Source: DASZIT01 sp963709665
GTDB lineage: Bacteria > Actinomycetota > Acidimicrobiia > Acidimicrobiales > RAAP-2
Assembly: GCA_963709665.1 (NCBI GenBank)
Contig: CAVPWU010000004.1
Location: 124,001-188,000 of the forward strand
Direction of reading: 5' to 3'
DNA length: 64,000 nucleotides
The first letter of the stretch is position 1. Each line of letters begins with the position of its first letter. The notes under the pieces are model-generated. The model was not told the DNA's origin, made no database searches, and was given only the letters and a program-made list of their open reading frames with translations. Below are positions 34,861-43,802 of this stretch, one piece after another. The translations under genes were made by a program, and so were the position numbers.

Positions 34861-36858
34861 GTGACGCTCCCCATCGAGGACTACGGCATCATCGGCGACC
34901 TGCACACGGCGGCGGTGGTGGGGAGGGACGGCTCCATCGACTGGCTGTGCCTGCCCCGCTTCGACTCCGCCGCCTGCTTCTCCAAGCTGCTGGGCACCGA
35001 GGACCACGGCTTCTGGAGGCTGGCCCCCAAGGGCTCCCACCGGGCCGTCCACCGGCGCTACAAGGGCGACACCCTGGTGCTCGAGTCGGAGTTCGTCACC
35101 GACCAGGGCACCGTCCGGGTCACCGACTGCATGCCGATCCGCGAGCGCCACCCCGAGGTGGTGCGCCTGGTGGAAGGGGTGCGGGGCAGGGTCGAGATGG
35201 AGATGCGGCTCACCATCCGGTTCGGGTACGGCGAGATCGTCCCGTGGGTGCGGCGCCTCGACGGCACCCTCAGCGCCATCGCCGGGCCGGACGGCCTGTC
35301 GTTGTGGACCCCGGTCCACTGCGTGGGGGAGGACATGTCGACGGTGGCCCGGTTCACGGTGTCGGAGGGACAGTCGGTGCCGTTCTCGCTGACCTGGTTC
35401 CCGGCCAGCGACGAGCCGCCGCGCCCGGTGGACGCCATCTACGCCATCGAGGACACCGAGAACTGGTGGCGCCAGTGGGTGGACCAGTGCACCTACGACG
35501 GCCAGCACAAGGAGGCGGTGGTCCGCTCCCTGATCACCCTCAAGGCCCTCACCTACGAGCCCACCGGCGGGATCGTGGCGGCGGCCACCACCTCGCTCCC
35601 CGAGACGCTGGGCGGGGGCCGCAACTGGGACTACCGGTTCTGCTGGCTGCGCGACGCCACCCTCACCCTGGAGTCCCTGATGCGCGGGGGCTTCTACGAC
35701 GAGGCGATGGCCTGGCGGGACTGGCTGCTCCGCGCCATCGCCGGCGACCCGTCGCAGATGCAGATCATGTACGGGGCGGCCGGTGAGCGGCGGCTCGAGG
35801 AGTGGGAGGTGGAGTGGCTGCCCGGCTACGAGGGCTCGGCCCCGGTCCGGATCGGCAACGCCGCCGCCGGGCAGTTCCAGATCGACGTCTTCGGTGAGGT
35901 GATGTCCGCCCTCTACGAGTCGTCCCGCTCCTCGGACTCGGTGGAGCTGCCGGCCTGGGAGCTCCAGATCGAGCTGATGAACTACCTCAGCGACAGCTGG
36001 CGCCAGCCCGACGACGGCATCTGGGAGGTGCGGGGCCCCCGCCGCCACTTCACCCACTCCAAGGTGATGGCGTGGGTGGCCATCGACCGGGCCATCAAGA
36101 CCATCGAGGAGTGCGGGGTCGACGGACCCCTCGAGGAGTGGAAGAAGACCCGCCAGGAGATCCACGACCAGGTCTGCGATCAGGGCTTCAACGTGGCCAA
36201 GGGCTCCTTCACCCAGTACTACGGGTCCGATGAGCTGGACGCCAGCCTCCTGATGATCCCGATGGTCGGGTTCCTGCCCGCCCACGACCCCCGGGTGCGG
36301 GCCACCATCGAGGCGGTGGAGCGGGAGCTGGTCGACGGCGGCTTCGTCCTCCGCTACCGCACCGCCGACACCGGTGACGTCGACGGGCTGAGCGGCCGGG
36401 AGGGCGCCTTCCTGGCCTGCTCCTTCTGGCTGGTGGACTGCCTCGCCATGTTGGGCCGCACCGAGGACGCCAACGCCATGTTCGACCGGCTGCTCTCCCT
36501 CCGGAACGACCTCGGCCTCCTCTCCGAGGAGTACGACGCGGTGGCCGGCCGGCTGGTGGGCAACTTCCCCCAGGCCTTCTCCCACGTCTCGCTGGTCAAC
36601 TCGGCGGCCAAGCTGAGCGGCCACGGCAAGCCGGTCGCCGAGCCCGGGGCCATCGCCAGCTCGCTCCGGGCCCGGGGCCGGTCGAACTCCGGGGCCGGGA
36701 GGATGCACCGGTCCGGCCGCACGGCGCCCCACCGGGGGACCGACCGCGACCGTCACGCCGACCTCGCCGAGCCCGACATGGAGCTGACGGCCGGCTCCAA
36801 CACCGCCGCCGGGGACACCGCCGCCAAGGACGCCGGCCCCGACCTGCGACCACGGTAG
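34861..36858 (+). CDS. glycoside hydrolase family 15 protein (glucoamylase/trehalase type)
   Basis: The 665-residue cytoplasmic protein has the GH15 N-terminal beta-sandwich (IEDYGIIGDLHTAAVVG, DGSIDWLCLPRFDSAACF) and the (alpha/alpha)6 barrel (NWDYRFCWLRDATLTL). Catalytic Glu candidates lie near residue 388 (GIWEVRG) and residue 554 (LLSEEYD). Mycobacterial relatives include trehalase, so it may release glucose from trehalose or a related glucan. A roughly 60-residue charged tail (residues 600-665) has no homology. GTG 34861 follows an element like TAGAACTAC, which suggests a leaderless start. It leads into glucose dehydrogenase after 44 nt. Confidence 0.9.
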   Translation: MTLPIEDYGIIGDLHTAAVVGRDGSIDWLCLPRFDSAACFSKLLGTEDHGFWRLAPKGSHRAVHRRYKGDTLVLESEFVTDQGTVRVTDCMPIRERHPEVVRLVEGVRGRVEMEMRLTIRFGYGEIVPWVRRLDGTLSAIAGPDGLSLWTPVHCVGEDMSTVARFTVSEGQSVPFSLTWFPASDEPPRPVDAIYAIEDTENWWRQWVDQCTYDGQHKEAVVRSLITLKALTYEPTGGIVAAATTSLPETLGGGRNWDYRFCWLRDATLTLESLMRGGFYDEAMAWRDWLLRAIAGDPSQMQIMYGAAGERRLEEWEVEWLPGYEGSAPVRIGNAAAGQFQIDVFGEVMSALYESSRSSDSVELPAWELQIELMNYLSDSWRQPDDGIWEVRGPRRHFTHSKVMAWVAIDRAIKTIEECGVDGPLEEWKKTRQEIHDQVCDQGFNVAKGSFTQYYGSDELDASLLMIPMVGFLPAHDPRVRATIEAVERELVDGGFVLRYRTADTGDVDGLSGREGAFLACSFWLVDCLAMLGRTEDANAMFDRLLSLRNDLGLLSEEYDAVAGRLVGNFPQAFSHVSLVNSAAKLSGHGKPVAEPGAIASSLRARGRSNSGAGRMHRSGRTAPHRGTDRDRHADLAEPDMELTAGSNTAAGDTAAKDAGPDLRPR

Positions 36859-36902
36859 GACCGCGCACCACCCGCCACACCCGACCCCTGGGAGGACATC
36901 CG

Positions 36903-37952
36903 ATGAAAGCACTGACCGTGGTCCCGTTGACCAAGGACTCCGCCCGGCTCGACGAGTTGGACGAGCCGCCCGAGTCCGACGGGCCGCTGCTGGTCCAGAC
37001 GCTGGCGGTGGGGATCTGCGGCACCGACATCGAGATCCTCTCCGGCCTCTACGGCTGGGCGCCGCCCGGGCGGGAGCGGCTGGTGCTGGGGCACGAGTCG
37101 CTGGGCCGGGTGCTCGAGGCCCCGGCGGGCAGCGACCTGGCCGAGGGTGACCTGGTGGTGGGCATCGTCCGGCACCCGGACCCGGTCCCCTGTGCCAACT
37201 GCGCGGTGGGCGAGTGGGACTTCTGTCGGAACGGCCAGTACACCGAGCACGGGATCAAGGAGCACGACGGCTTCCTCTCCGAGCGGTACCGGATCCACCC
37301 CGAGTTCGCCGTCAAGCTCGATCCCAAGTTGGGGATCCACGGTGTCCTGATGGAGCCGACCAGCGTGGTGGCCAAGGCGTGGGAGCAGGTCGACCGCATC
37401 GGGGGCCGGGCCCACTGGGACCCGAAGTCGGCGGTGGTCACCGGGGCGGGGCCCATCGGGCTGCTGGCCGCCATGATCGGTGTCCAGCGCGGTCTCGACG
37501 TCCACGTCTTCGACCTGGCCACCGAGGGCCTGAAGCCCGACCTGGTGGCGGAGCTGGGCGCCACCTACCACACCGGCCCCATCCACCAGTCGGTGCCGGA
37601 CCCCGACATCGTCATCGAGTGCACCGGGGTCTCGTCCCTGGTCCTCGACGCCATGGAGCACGCCGGGACCGGCGGCGTGGTCTGCCTCACCGGGGTGTCG
37701 TCGGGCGGCCACACCGTCCAGGTCGACGAGGGCCAGCTCAACCGGGCGATGGTCCTCGAGAACGAGGCGGTGGTCGGATCGGTCAACGCCAACCGTCGCC
37801 ACTACCAGGCGGCCGCCGACGCCCTGGCCCAGGCCGACCCCGAGTGGCTGGGCAAGCTGATCACCCGCCGGGTCCCCCTGGCCTCGTGGGAGCAGGCCCT
37901 CGACCGCCACCCCGACGACGTGAAGGTGGTGATCGAGGTCACCCCCTCGTGA
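36903..37952 (+). CDS. gdh: glucose 1-dehydrogenase, zinc-dependent MDR type
   Basis: The 349-residue protein matches the archaeal-type glucose dehydrogenase. Catalytic zinc ligands are in GICGTD (Cys39) and GHES (His64, Glu65), and a structural zinc lobe is in PCANCAVGEWDFC. The glucose-specific elements RNGQYTEHGIKEHDGF and NANRRHYQAAADAL are present, with VTGAGPIGLLAAMIGVQ as the NAD(P)-binding loop. It oxidises glucose to gluconolactone. ATG 36903 has GGGAGG upstream. It follows a GH15 glycosidase and overlaps the next gene (GTGA), suggesting a non-phosphorylating glucose-oxidation unit. Confidence 0.93.
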   Translation: MKALTVVPLTKDSARLDELDEPPESDGPLLVQTLAVGICGTDIEILSGLYGWAPPGRERLVLGHESLGRVLEAPAGSDLAEGDLVVGIVRHPDPVPCANCAVGEWDFCRNGQYTEHGIKEHDGFLSERYRIHPEFAVKLDPKLGIHGVLMEPTSVVAKAWEQVDRIGGRAHWDPKSAVVTGAGPIGLLAAMIGVQRGLDVHVFDLATEGLKPDLVAELGATYHTGPIHQSVPDPDIVIECTGVSSLVLDAMEHAGTGGVVCLTGVSSGGHTVQVDEGQLNRAMVLENEAVVGSVNANRRHYQAAADALAQADPEWLGKLITRRVPLASWEQALDRHPDDVKVVIEVTPS

Positions 37953-38956
37953 GCGCCGGCGCCCCCGGGCACCCTCACCCTCATCCTCACCTTCACCCTT
38001 TCGACGCCGAGGCCCCCGGCGTCCCGGGGGCGGGGCGCACCATCGCCGACGGAGTGATCGAGCTCGACACCCTCCTCGGTGGGTGGGAGCACGTCACCGC
38101 CGGCTACCTCATCGAAGGGCCCGAGCCGGTGCTGGTGGAGACCGGGAGCCAGAGCTCGGTGCCGGTGCTCCTGGCCCAGCTCGACGCCCTGGGCCTCGGC
38201 GCCGAGGACCTGGCCGGGGTGGTGGTCACCCACATCCACCTCGACCACGCCGGCGGGGTGGGGGACGTGGCCCGGGCCTTCCCCCGGGCCACCGTCTACG
38301 TCCACCAGAAGGGGGCCCGCCACCTGGCCGACCCGACCCGGCTGGTCGACTCGGCCGCCCGGGTCTACGGCCCCCTCCTCGACTCCCTCTACGGGCGCCT
38401 CGACCCCACGCCCCCGGAGCGGCTCCACGTCCTGGAGGACGGGGAGGCCATCCGGGTGGGGCCCACCCGGTCGCTCGTCGCCGTGGACTCGCCCGGTCAC
38501 GCCAAGCACCACGTGGCCCTGCACGACTCGCTCAGCGGGGTGCTGTTCGCCGGCGACGCGGTGGGGGTGAAGCTCCCGGACGCCGGCGTGCTCCGGCCCT
38601 CCACCCCGCCGCCCGACTTCGACCTCGACCAGGCCCTGCACTCCCTCGGCCGGTTCGCCGAGCGGCGGCCCACCGGCATCGCCCTCGCCCACTACGGGCT
38701 GCTCCGCGACCCGGGCGACGTGCTCGACGAGGCCGACGGGACCCTCCGCCGGTGGGCGGCCGTGGCCGAGTCGGCGTTCCGGAACGGCGAGGACATCGCC
38801 GCCGCTCTGGACAGCGCCTTCCGGGGCGACATGGCCGGGGTGCCCGAGGAGCACCTCGAGAAGCTCGAGGTGATGAACGGGGTCCACTCAAACGCAGCGG
38901 GGTTCCATCGGTGGCTCTCGACTCGCACGTCGGGTGGGGGTGGATCCACCGTTTAA
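37949..38956 (+). CDS. metallo-beta-lactamase-fold hydrolase with His-rich N-terminus
   Basis: The 335-residue protein has a metallo-beta-lactamase fold with THIHLDHAGG (His95, His97, Asp99, His100) and DSPGHAKHH near residue 178, which supply a di-metal site. SGVLFAGDAVG carries the bridging Asp. The start is unusual: residues 7-18 read GHPHPHPHLHPF, a possible metal reservoir. The gene is coupled by a GTGA overlap to glucose dehydrogenase, so lactone hydrolysis of gluconolactone is an attractive guess, although gluconolactonases of other folds are better known. Many related proteins hydrolyse glutathione thioesters or have no known substrate. Confidence 0.85.
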   Translation: MSAGAPGHPHPHPHLHPFDAEAPGVPGAGRTIADGVIELDTLLGGWEHVTAGYLIEGPEPVLVETGSQSSVPVLLAQLDALGLGAEDLAGVVVTHIHLDHAGGVGDVARAFPRATVYVHQKGARHLADPTRLVDSAARVYGPLLDSLYGRLDPTPPERLHVLEDGEAIRVGPTRSLVAVDSPGHAKHHVALHDSLSGVLFAGDAVGVKLPDAGVLRPSTPPPDFDLDQALHSLGRFAERRPTGIALAHYGLLRDPGDVLDEADGTLRRWAAVAESAFRNGEDIAAALDSAFRGDMAGVPEEHLEKLEVMNGVHSNAAGFHRWLSTRTSGGGGSTV

Positions 38957-39077
38957 ATCCACGTTAAGTGGCATCAGAATCACGCACTGCGCATGAGCGC
39001 GCGATTCGTGGCACCATGCAGCCGTGCGATCCGCGGGGCCGGGGGGCCCGATCGGGAGCGTCGGCCGGGGGGGCCCT

Positions 39078-40337
39078 GTGGCTCGTCGTCGTTCCCGCGC
39101 CCTGCTGCCGGCGGCGCTGATCGCCGGCGCCCTGGGGCTGGCCGCCTGCTCGGCCACCCCGGCCGCCACCACCTCGGGCACCGCTCCGGCTCCCCAGGTC
39201 CACCCCCACCTGCCGCCGAACGGGGTGGGCCAGCCGTTCGCCGTGCAGGTGAAGCAGGCGCTCCCGGTCGTCACCGTGTCCGCCTCGCCGCCGGTGGCCA
39301 TCGTCGGGGAGCCCGTCACCCTCCGGGCCACCCTCACCCTGGCCGCCCACCCGACCGGGACGATCAGCTTCTTCGACAACGGGGTTCCCATCCCCGGCTG
39401 CCAGGCCCTCCCGGTGTCGTCCTCCCCGCCCTACGTCGCCACGTGCACCCAGACCTACGTGACCGTCAGCACCCAGGTGATCACCGCCACCTACAGTGGG
39501 GACTCCAACAACAAGGCGGCCGTCTCGGCGCCGTACCCCCTCGGGGTGGCCACCTCCACCTCCATCCACGGGTACTGGGAGGTGGCCTCCGACGGCGGCA
39601 TCTTCTCCTTCGGCGACGCCCAGTTCTACGGGTCGATGGGCGGCCACCCGCTGAACGAACCGGTGGTGGCCATGGAGTCGACGGCCGACGGCCGGGGCTA
39701 CTGGATGGTGGCCTCCGACGGCGGGGTGTTCGCCTTCGGCGACGCCGGCTTCTACGGGTCGATGGGTGGCAAGCCGCTGAACAAGCCGGTGGCCGCCATC
39801 GTGGCCACCGCCGACGGCAAGGGCTACTGGCTGGTGGCCTCCGACGGCGGGGTCTTCGCCTTCGGCGACGCCCGCTTCCACGGCTCCACCGCCAGCGCCG
39901 TCCTCCACGATCCGGTGGTGGGCCTGGCGCCGACCCCCGACAACCGCGGCTACTGGTTGGTGACCGCCACCGGGGTGGTGGTGGCCATGGGGGACGCCGA
40001 GTTCTACGGGTCGATGGGCGAGCTCCCGCTGAACAAGCCGATCGTCGGCATCGCCAGCACCCCGGACGGGCACGGCTACTGGCTGGTGGCCTCGGACGGC
40101 GGCATCTTCGCCATCGGCGACGCCGGGTTCTACGGCTCGCTGGGGATCACCTACCTCAACGCCCCGGTGGTCGGCATGGCCTCCACCGGCGACGGCAAGG
40201 GCTACTGGGAGGTGGCGAGGGACGGCGGGATGTTCGCGGTGGGGGACGCCGGCTACTTCGGGTCGATGGGCGGCCACCCGCTGAACCAGCCGGTGGTGGG
40301 CATGGCTGCCCTCCCGTCGATTTTCGTGTTGCCGTAG
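39078..40337 (+). CDS. lipoprotein with Ig-like domain and six C-terminal 42-residue repeats
   Basis: From GTG 39078 the 419-residue product starts with a lipoprotein signal (ALLPAALIAGALGLAAC, Cys24) and GGGGGG upstream. Residues 70-160 are a bacterial Ig-like domain (PVTLRATLTLAAHPTGTISFF, then TATYSGDSNN). The rest is exactly six 42-residue repeats (GYWEVASDGGIF, FYGSMGG, LNKPV). The domain is shared with the proteins at 9.6-11.7 kb and 50-58 kb, and it is always C-terminal. A GTG at 39024 is a weaker alternative start. The upstream gap at 38957-39077 is AT-rich and probably holds its promoter. A GC-rich hairpin follows the stop. Confidence 0.82.
   Translation: MARRRSRALLPAALIAGALGLAACSATPAATTSGTAPAPQVHPHLPPNGVGQPFAVQVKQALPVVTVSASPPVAIVGEPVTLRATLTLAAHPTGTISFFDNGVPIPGCQALPVSSSPPYVATCTQTYVTVSTQVITATYSGDSNNKAAVSAPYPLGVATSTSIHGYWEVASDGGIFSFGDAQFYGSMGGHPLNEPVVAMESTADGRGYWMVASDGGVFAFGDAGFYGSMGGKPLNKPVAAIVATADGKGYWLVASDGGVFAFGDARFHGSTASAVLHDPVVGLAPTPDNRGYWLVTATGVVVAMGDAEFYGSMGELPLNKPIVGIASTPDGHGYWLVASDGGIFAIGDAGFYGSLGITYLNAPVVGMASTGDGKGYWEVARDGGMFAVGDAGYFGSMGGHPLNQPVVGMAALPSIFVLP
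39570..40316 (+). repeat. six tandem 126-bp coding repeats
   Basis: The repeats encode the C-terminal six-repeat domain of the lipoprotein. Repeat 4 is the most divergent (GYWLVTATGVVVAMGD). Confidence 0.85.
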
Positions 40338-40357
40338 CGCATCCCGTACATGGAAAC

Positions 40358-40377
40358 GGGCCGGAGGGCCCCGGCCC
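40358..40377. terminator. possible terminator hairpin
   Basis: A 7-bp stem GGGCCGG / CCGGCCC with a 6-nt loop lies 20 nt after the lipoprotein stop. It has no T-tract, so this is tentative. Confidence 0.4.
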
Positions 40378-40455
40378 CGGCAACTCGACGCCCGCCGAAA
40401 AAAGGAGGTGACCAGGGAAAAGATTCAGAATGTCCACCCGTTGCATGAAAGTCAG

Positions 40456-40484
40456 TTGACCATCACCTTCGGTGATGTTTAGAT
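40456..40484 (+). promoter_or_regulatory. promoter of the WxL-like gene with operator-like inverted repeat in the spacer
   Basis: A strong -35 TTGACC (40456-40461) is followed after 17 nt by TTAGAT (40479-40484). The spacer contains a perfect inverted repeat ATCACC-ttc-GGTGAT (40462-40476), well placed for a repressor site. Transcription would begin near 40491. The -10 match is moderate. Confidence 0.5.
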
Positions 40485-40672
40485 CACAGCCTGTAACAAA
40501 TGGTCGCCACCACGGGGCCAGCAACATTGGGGGGTGTCGGGTCGGGGGAACCGTGACTCGAACGCCAGGGGGGTTGCTTCACCTCGGTGGAAGGAACCAC
40601 GGCGTCCGAGTGACGGGTACACCGCTTCGGCTCCCATGAGTCTCGCCCTGAGCGGGATTGGGGAATGAAAAA
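40485..40672 (+). other. long 5' leader of the WxL-like gene
   Basis: About 180 nt lie between the presumed transcription start and ATG 40673. It contains GGGGGAACC and the hairpin GTGG-aaggaa-CCAC (40587-40600), and is rich in G-tracts. No known riboswitch consensus is fully matched. An SD sequence GGGGA (40660-40664) precedes the start. The rest of the gap from 40338 has no gene; AAAGGAGGTGA at 40401-40411 looks like an SD site but no ORF follows. Confidence 0.4.
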
Positions 40673-42520
40673 ATGGGAGTTTCACGGAAGCGGCGAATCT
40701 TCGCCTTGGGGGGTGCCGGCGTCGTCATGGCCGGCGCCATGATCGGTGCGGTGGGCCTCACGGCCCTGCCGGCCGGTGCCGTCAACAACGACCCGGCCGG
40801 TAACCCGTCCAGCCCGGCCGTCTCCTACGAGGCGGACTGTGGTGGGAGCGGGCTGGCGGCCGGACAGACCGTGCCGTTCATCTCGTCGACCGTCATCGAC
40901 ACCACCACCGGGGCCACGGCGGTGAACGCCACCGGTGCCACCTTCGGTGTGGCCGGTGCGGTCACCCAGACCCTCAGCGGCGCGTTGGTGGCCGGCCTCA
41001 ACGCCGCCCTCGACCCGGCACAGGTCGGGCTGAGCGTCAACGAGACCTTCGGCTCGACCGACGGCACCGCCACCGGGAGCTCCGCCTACGCCCACACCTT
41101 CGCCAACGTGGCCAACCCCGGCGGTCAGGTGCTGAACGTCACCTACACCACTGGATCCACAACGCTGGACGGTGCCTTCCCCGCTGGTGCTGCCGGCGAC
41201 TTCGTGGCCAACAGTCAGCTGGGCGGCACCGGCATCACCGCCGGCACCGTCATCACCGCCGTCAATCCGGGCGTCAGTGCCACCATCGACCAGCCGACCA
41301 CGGCTGCCGAGGCCGCTGGCGTCACCGTCGGGTACACGCCGGAGGCCGGCATCAGCTTCACCGATGCCTCCTTCGCCACCGCGGCCAACGCCTTCACCAC
41401 CAGCGGACCGGAGGGCGGCAAGTCCAGCATCGGCATCACCAGCGTGACCTCGTACACCATGACGACCAGCTCGTTGGCCGCACCGACGCTGGGCTTCGGT
41501 GGGACGGCCGGCACCGCCGCTGGCGACTGCACCGAGACCGGCTGGGTCACCGCGACCTCGCACGCTCCGGGCAACGCCGGGGCCGGTGGCGTTCCGCTGC
41601 TTCCGTTTGGGGCGACCACCCCGATCGTGGCCGCCACGCCCACCTTCACGGCCGGTGCCTACGCCAACCTGATCGAGCCGCTGCCGGTGGCCAACAACCA
41701 GGCGGTCAACCTGGGTGTCGGTGGGACCAAGACGGTGGTCCTCTCGACCGCCGCCGGGAACCCGCTGTACCCGGTGACGTCGTGCGCCGCGGGTACGCCC
41801 AGCAACCCGCGCCTGACGGTGACCATCACCAACACCCCGACCCCGTGTTCGGCCACCTTGACCGACAGCGGATCGGGCGTGGGCTCGGTGACGTTCACCT
41901 TCACCGCCTCGGACGGGTTCCCCAACACCAGCGCACCGGGAACGGTGACGGTGACCATCGGGACGCCGCCGGTCGACCAGCCGCTGCAGGAGGACATCTC
42001 CGGTGGCCAGCTGGTGCTGAGCTGTGTGGCTCCGCCGGCTGCGGCCAGCACGAGCTGCCCGCTGATCACCCTTCCGGCCATCACCCTGAACGGCACCCAG
42101 CAGACGTCGACGGCCGCCGCCAACACCATCTACGTGTCGGACAACCGCGGTGATCCCACCGTCGGCTGGACGGTCACCTCGTACCTGGTGCCCACGGCGA
42201 CCAACCCGAACGCCGGCTGCGACACGCTGGCCCAGTTCTGCAACTCGAACGCTTCGGCGGACGCGGCGCTGGCCACCAACAACATCGTGCCCAGCAACTT
42301 CGCCATCAGCGGAGTGGCCTGCGCGGCCATGGCCGGGACCGTCAACCCGGCGCCGGCCGCAGGGGCGGGTGGCACGTACGCCTCCACCCAGACCCTGTGC
42401 ACCGCCAACGCCGGTACCGGCGGTGGGTCGTTCACGGTGAACGGCAACTTCACCCTCACCATCCCGTCCTCGACGGCCGCTGGTCTCTACCAGGGCACCA
42501 TCGAGTACCTGGTGGCGTAG
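40673..42520 (+). CDS. secreted WxL-like surface protein
   Basis: The 615-residue protein has a signal peptide (RRIFALGGAGVVMAGAMIGA, cut after GAV near residue 34). Its C-terminal 180 residues look like a WxL domain: ANTIYVSDNRGDPTVGW near residue 475, and NFTLTIPSSTAAGLYQGTIE at the end, where the WxL family has VSDNRG-x-GW and Y-x-x-(T/L). The Trp-x-Leu motif itself is absent. The middle is Ser/Thr/Gly-rich. A DUF916 protein follows, the usual partner of WxL proteins in Gram-positive loci. Base use is lower in GC and richer in T than neighbours, so high expression or a foreign origin is possible. A strong terminator follows. Confidence 0.65.
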   Translation: MGVSRKRRIFALGGAGVVMAGAMIGAVGLTALPAGAVNNDPAGNPSSPAVSYEADCGGSGLAAGQTVPFISSTVIDTTTGATAVNATGATFGVAGAVTQTLSGALVAGLNAALDPAQVGLSVNETFGSTDGTATGSSAYAHTFANVANPGGQVLNVTYTTGSTTLDGAFPAGAAGDFVANSQLGGTGITAGTVITAVNPGVSATIDQPTTAAEAAGVTVGYTPEAGISFTDASFATAANAFTTSGPEGGKSSIGITSVTSYTMTTSSLAAPTLGFGGTAGTAAGDCTETGWVTATSHAPGNAGAGGVPLLPFGATTPIVAATPTFTAGAYANLIEPLPVANNQAVNLGVGGTKTVVLSTAAGNPLYPVTSCAAGTPSNPRLTVTITNTPTPCSATLTDSGSGVGSVTFTFTASDGFPNTSAPGTVTVTIGTPPVDQPLQEDISGGQLVLSCVAPPAAASTSCPLITLPAITLNGTQQTSTAAANTIYVSDNRGDPTVGWTVTSYLVPTATNPNAGCDTLAQFCNSNASADAALATNNIVPSNFAISGVACAAMAGTVNPAPAAGAGGTYASTQTLCTANAGTGGGSFTVNGNFTLTIPSSTAAGLYQGTIEYLVA

Positions 42521-42543
42521 CAGTACCGCAGTACCTGGAGACA

Positions 42544-42577
42544 GGGGGGGTGGCGCTCCGGCGTCACCCCCCCTTTT
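42544..42577 (+). terminator. Rho-independent terminator
   Basis: The stem GGGGGGGTG-G-CG / CG-T-CACCCCCCC with a 6-nt loop ends in TTTT. It lies 24 nt after the WxL-like stop codon and is the clearest intrinsic terminator in the window. Confidence 0.85.
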
Positions 42578-42710
42578 CCATGTCTTGTTAGGGTGCGGTC
42601 GGACCCACAGGGGGGATCGGAGCGCCGAATCCCTCCTTCGGTTCGTGCACCAACTGTCCGATAGTTGAGTGTCCACTCGTTGATCCACTGTCCTGGGGGG
42701 GTATGGAAAC

Positions 42711-43802
42711 GTGACCAGTCCGTCGAAGGTCTCTCGACGTGTGACGGCGCTCGCTGTCGCGGTGGTGGTCTCGGTCCTGGTGGCGTCGTTGGCCTCGCTG
42801 GTGGCGGCACCCTCCTCCCCGGCCGGGGCCGAGACCAACGGCAGCTGGTCGATCTTCCCCACCACCGTCGCCGGGCAGCAGCAGCGTCCCTACTTCCAAC
42901 CCACCCTGACGGCGGGGCAGACCTACTCCGACTCGGTGACCGTCATCAACCAGACGGGGACGACGGCCACCTTCAACCTCTACGGCGCTGACGCCTACAA
43001 CTCGTCAGCCGGCGGGTTCGCCCTCAAGCGCCGCACCGACAAGCAGACGGCCATGGGGCTGTGGATCCAGCTGCCCATCACCCAGATCACCCTGACCGGT
43101 CGGTCCTTCGAGGTCATCCCCTTCTCCATCGTGGTGCCGGCCGGGACCCCGCCGGGTGACCACGCCGGCGGCATCGTCATCGAGTCGACCACCGGGACCA
43201 CCACCGTCCACGGATCGCTGTCCGTCACCGTGCTGCAGGCGGTGGCCGTCCGCGTCTACGGGCGGGTGCAGGGCAAGCTGGTCCGGTCGATGGCCGTCAC
43301 CCACCTCTCGGTCTCGCCCCAGACGTCGGTGAGCTCCCTCTTCGGCTTCGGGACGCCCTCCAAGGTCACCTTCACGGTGGCCAACACCGGGAACGTCCGG
43401 CTGGCGTCGGTCGCCTCGGTGAGCCTGAAGCCGCTCATCGGCGGTGCGGCGGGGACCAAGGTCGTCCAGATCCCCCAGCTGCTGCCCGACAACTCGGTCA
43501 CCTACACCCTGCCGTTCAAGAGCGTCATCCCCTTCGGACAGCTGACCGCCAACGTCCACCTGACCGCGGCGGGCAGCACCTCCACCGGGTCGAGCTCCGC
43601 CCTGGTGATCCCCTGGCTGCTCCTGCTGGTGCTGGCGCTCATCGTGGCGCTGATCGTCTGGAGCCGGCGACGTCGCCGGCGGGGCGACGCCGCCGGGGGG
43701 CGGACCCCGAGGGGATCCCCCGCCGCGGCGCCGGACGAGGAGACCGAGGAGCCGGAGCCGGAGCTGGAGCCGGAGGAGGTGGGCAGTGGCGCCTCGGAGT
43801 GA
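42711..43802 (+). CDS. DUF916-family membrane protein (WxL partner)
   Basis: The 363-residue protein has a signal peptide, then a DUF916 domain at about residues 45-185 (YFQPTLTAGQTYSDSVTVIN, NLYGADAYNSSAGGF and VPAGTPPGDHAGGIV). A second beta domain, one membrane helix (IPWLLLLVLALIVALIVW) and an acidic cytoplasmic tail follow. DUF916 proteins occur beside WxL proteins and are thought to hold them on peptidoglycan. Inverted repeats CAACT/AGTTG (42651-42667) and GAGTG/CACTC (42667-42678) lie upstream. The GTG 42711 start has GGGGGGG about 9 nt before it. The stop overlaps the start of the next gene by 17 nt, so the two form a unit. Confidence 0.85.
   Translation: MTSPSKVSRRVTALAVAVVVSVLVASLASLVAAPSSPAGAETNGSWSIFPTTVAGQQQRPYFQPTLTAGQTYSDSVTVINQTGTTATFNLYGADAYNSSAGGFALKRRTDKQTAMGLWIQLPITQITLTGRSFEVIPFSIVVPAGTPPGDHAGGIVIESTTGTTTVHGSLSVTVLQAVAVRVYGRVQGKLVRSMAVTHLSVSPQTSVSSLFGFGTPSKVTFTVANTGNVRLASVASVSLKPLIGGAAGTKVVQIPQLLPDNSVTYTLPFKSVIPFGQLTANVHLTAAGSTSTGSSSALVIPWLLLLVLALIVALIVWSRRRRRRGDAAGGRTPRGSPAAAPDEETEEPEPELEPEEVGSGASE

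Noticed and set aside
40401..40411. Perfect ribosome-binding-site-like AAAGGAGGTGA
   Set aside because: No open reading frame with a start codon at proper distance follows, so it may be chance or part of an RNA structure.
40485..40672. c-di-AMP (ydaO/yuaA) riboswitch
   Set aside because: GGGGGAACC is present, but the other conserved boxes (GGGGTGAATCC-like and CCGAATCC-like) are not recognisable, so only a leader of unknown type is annotated.
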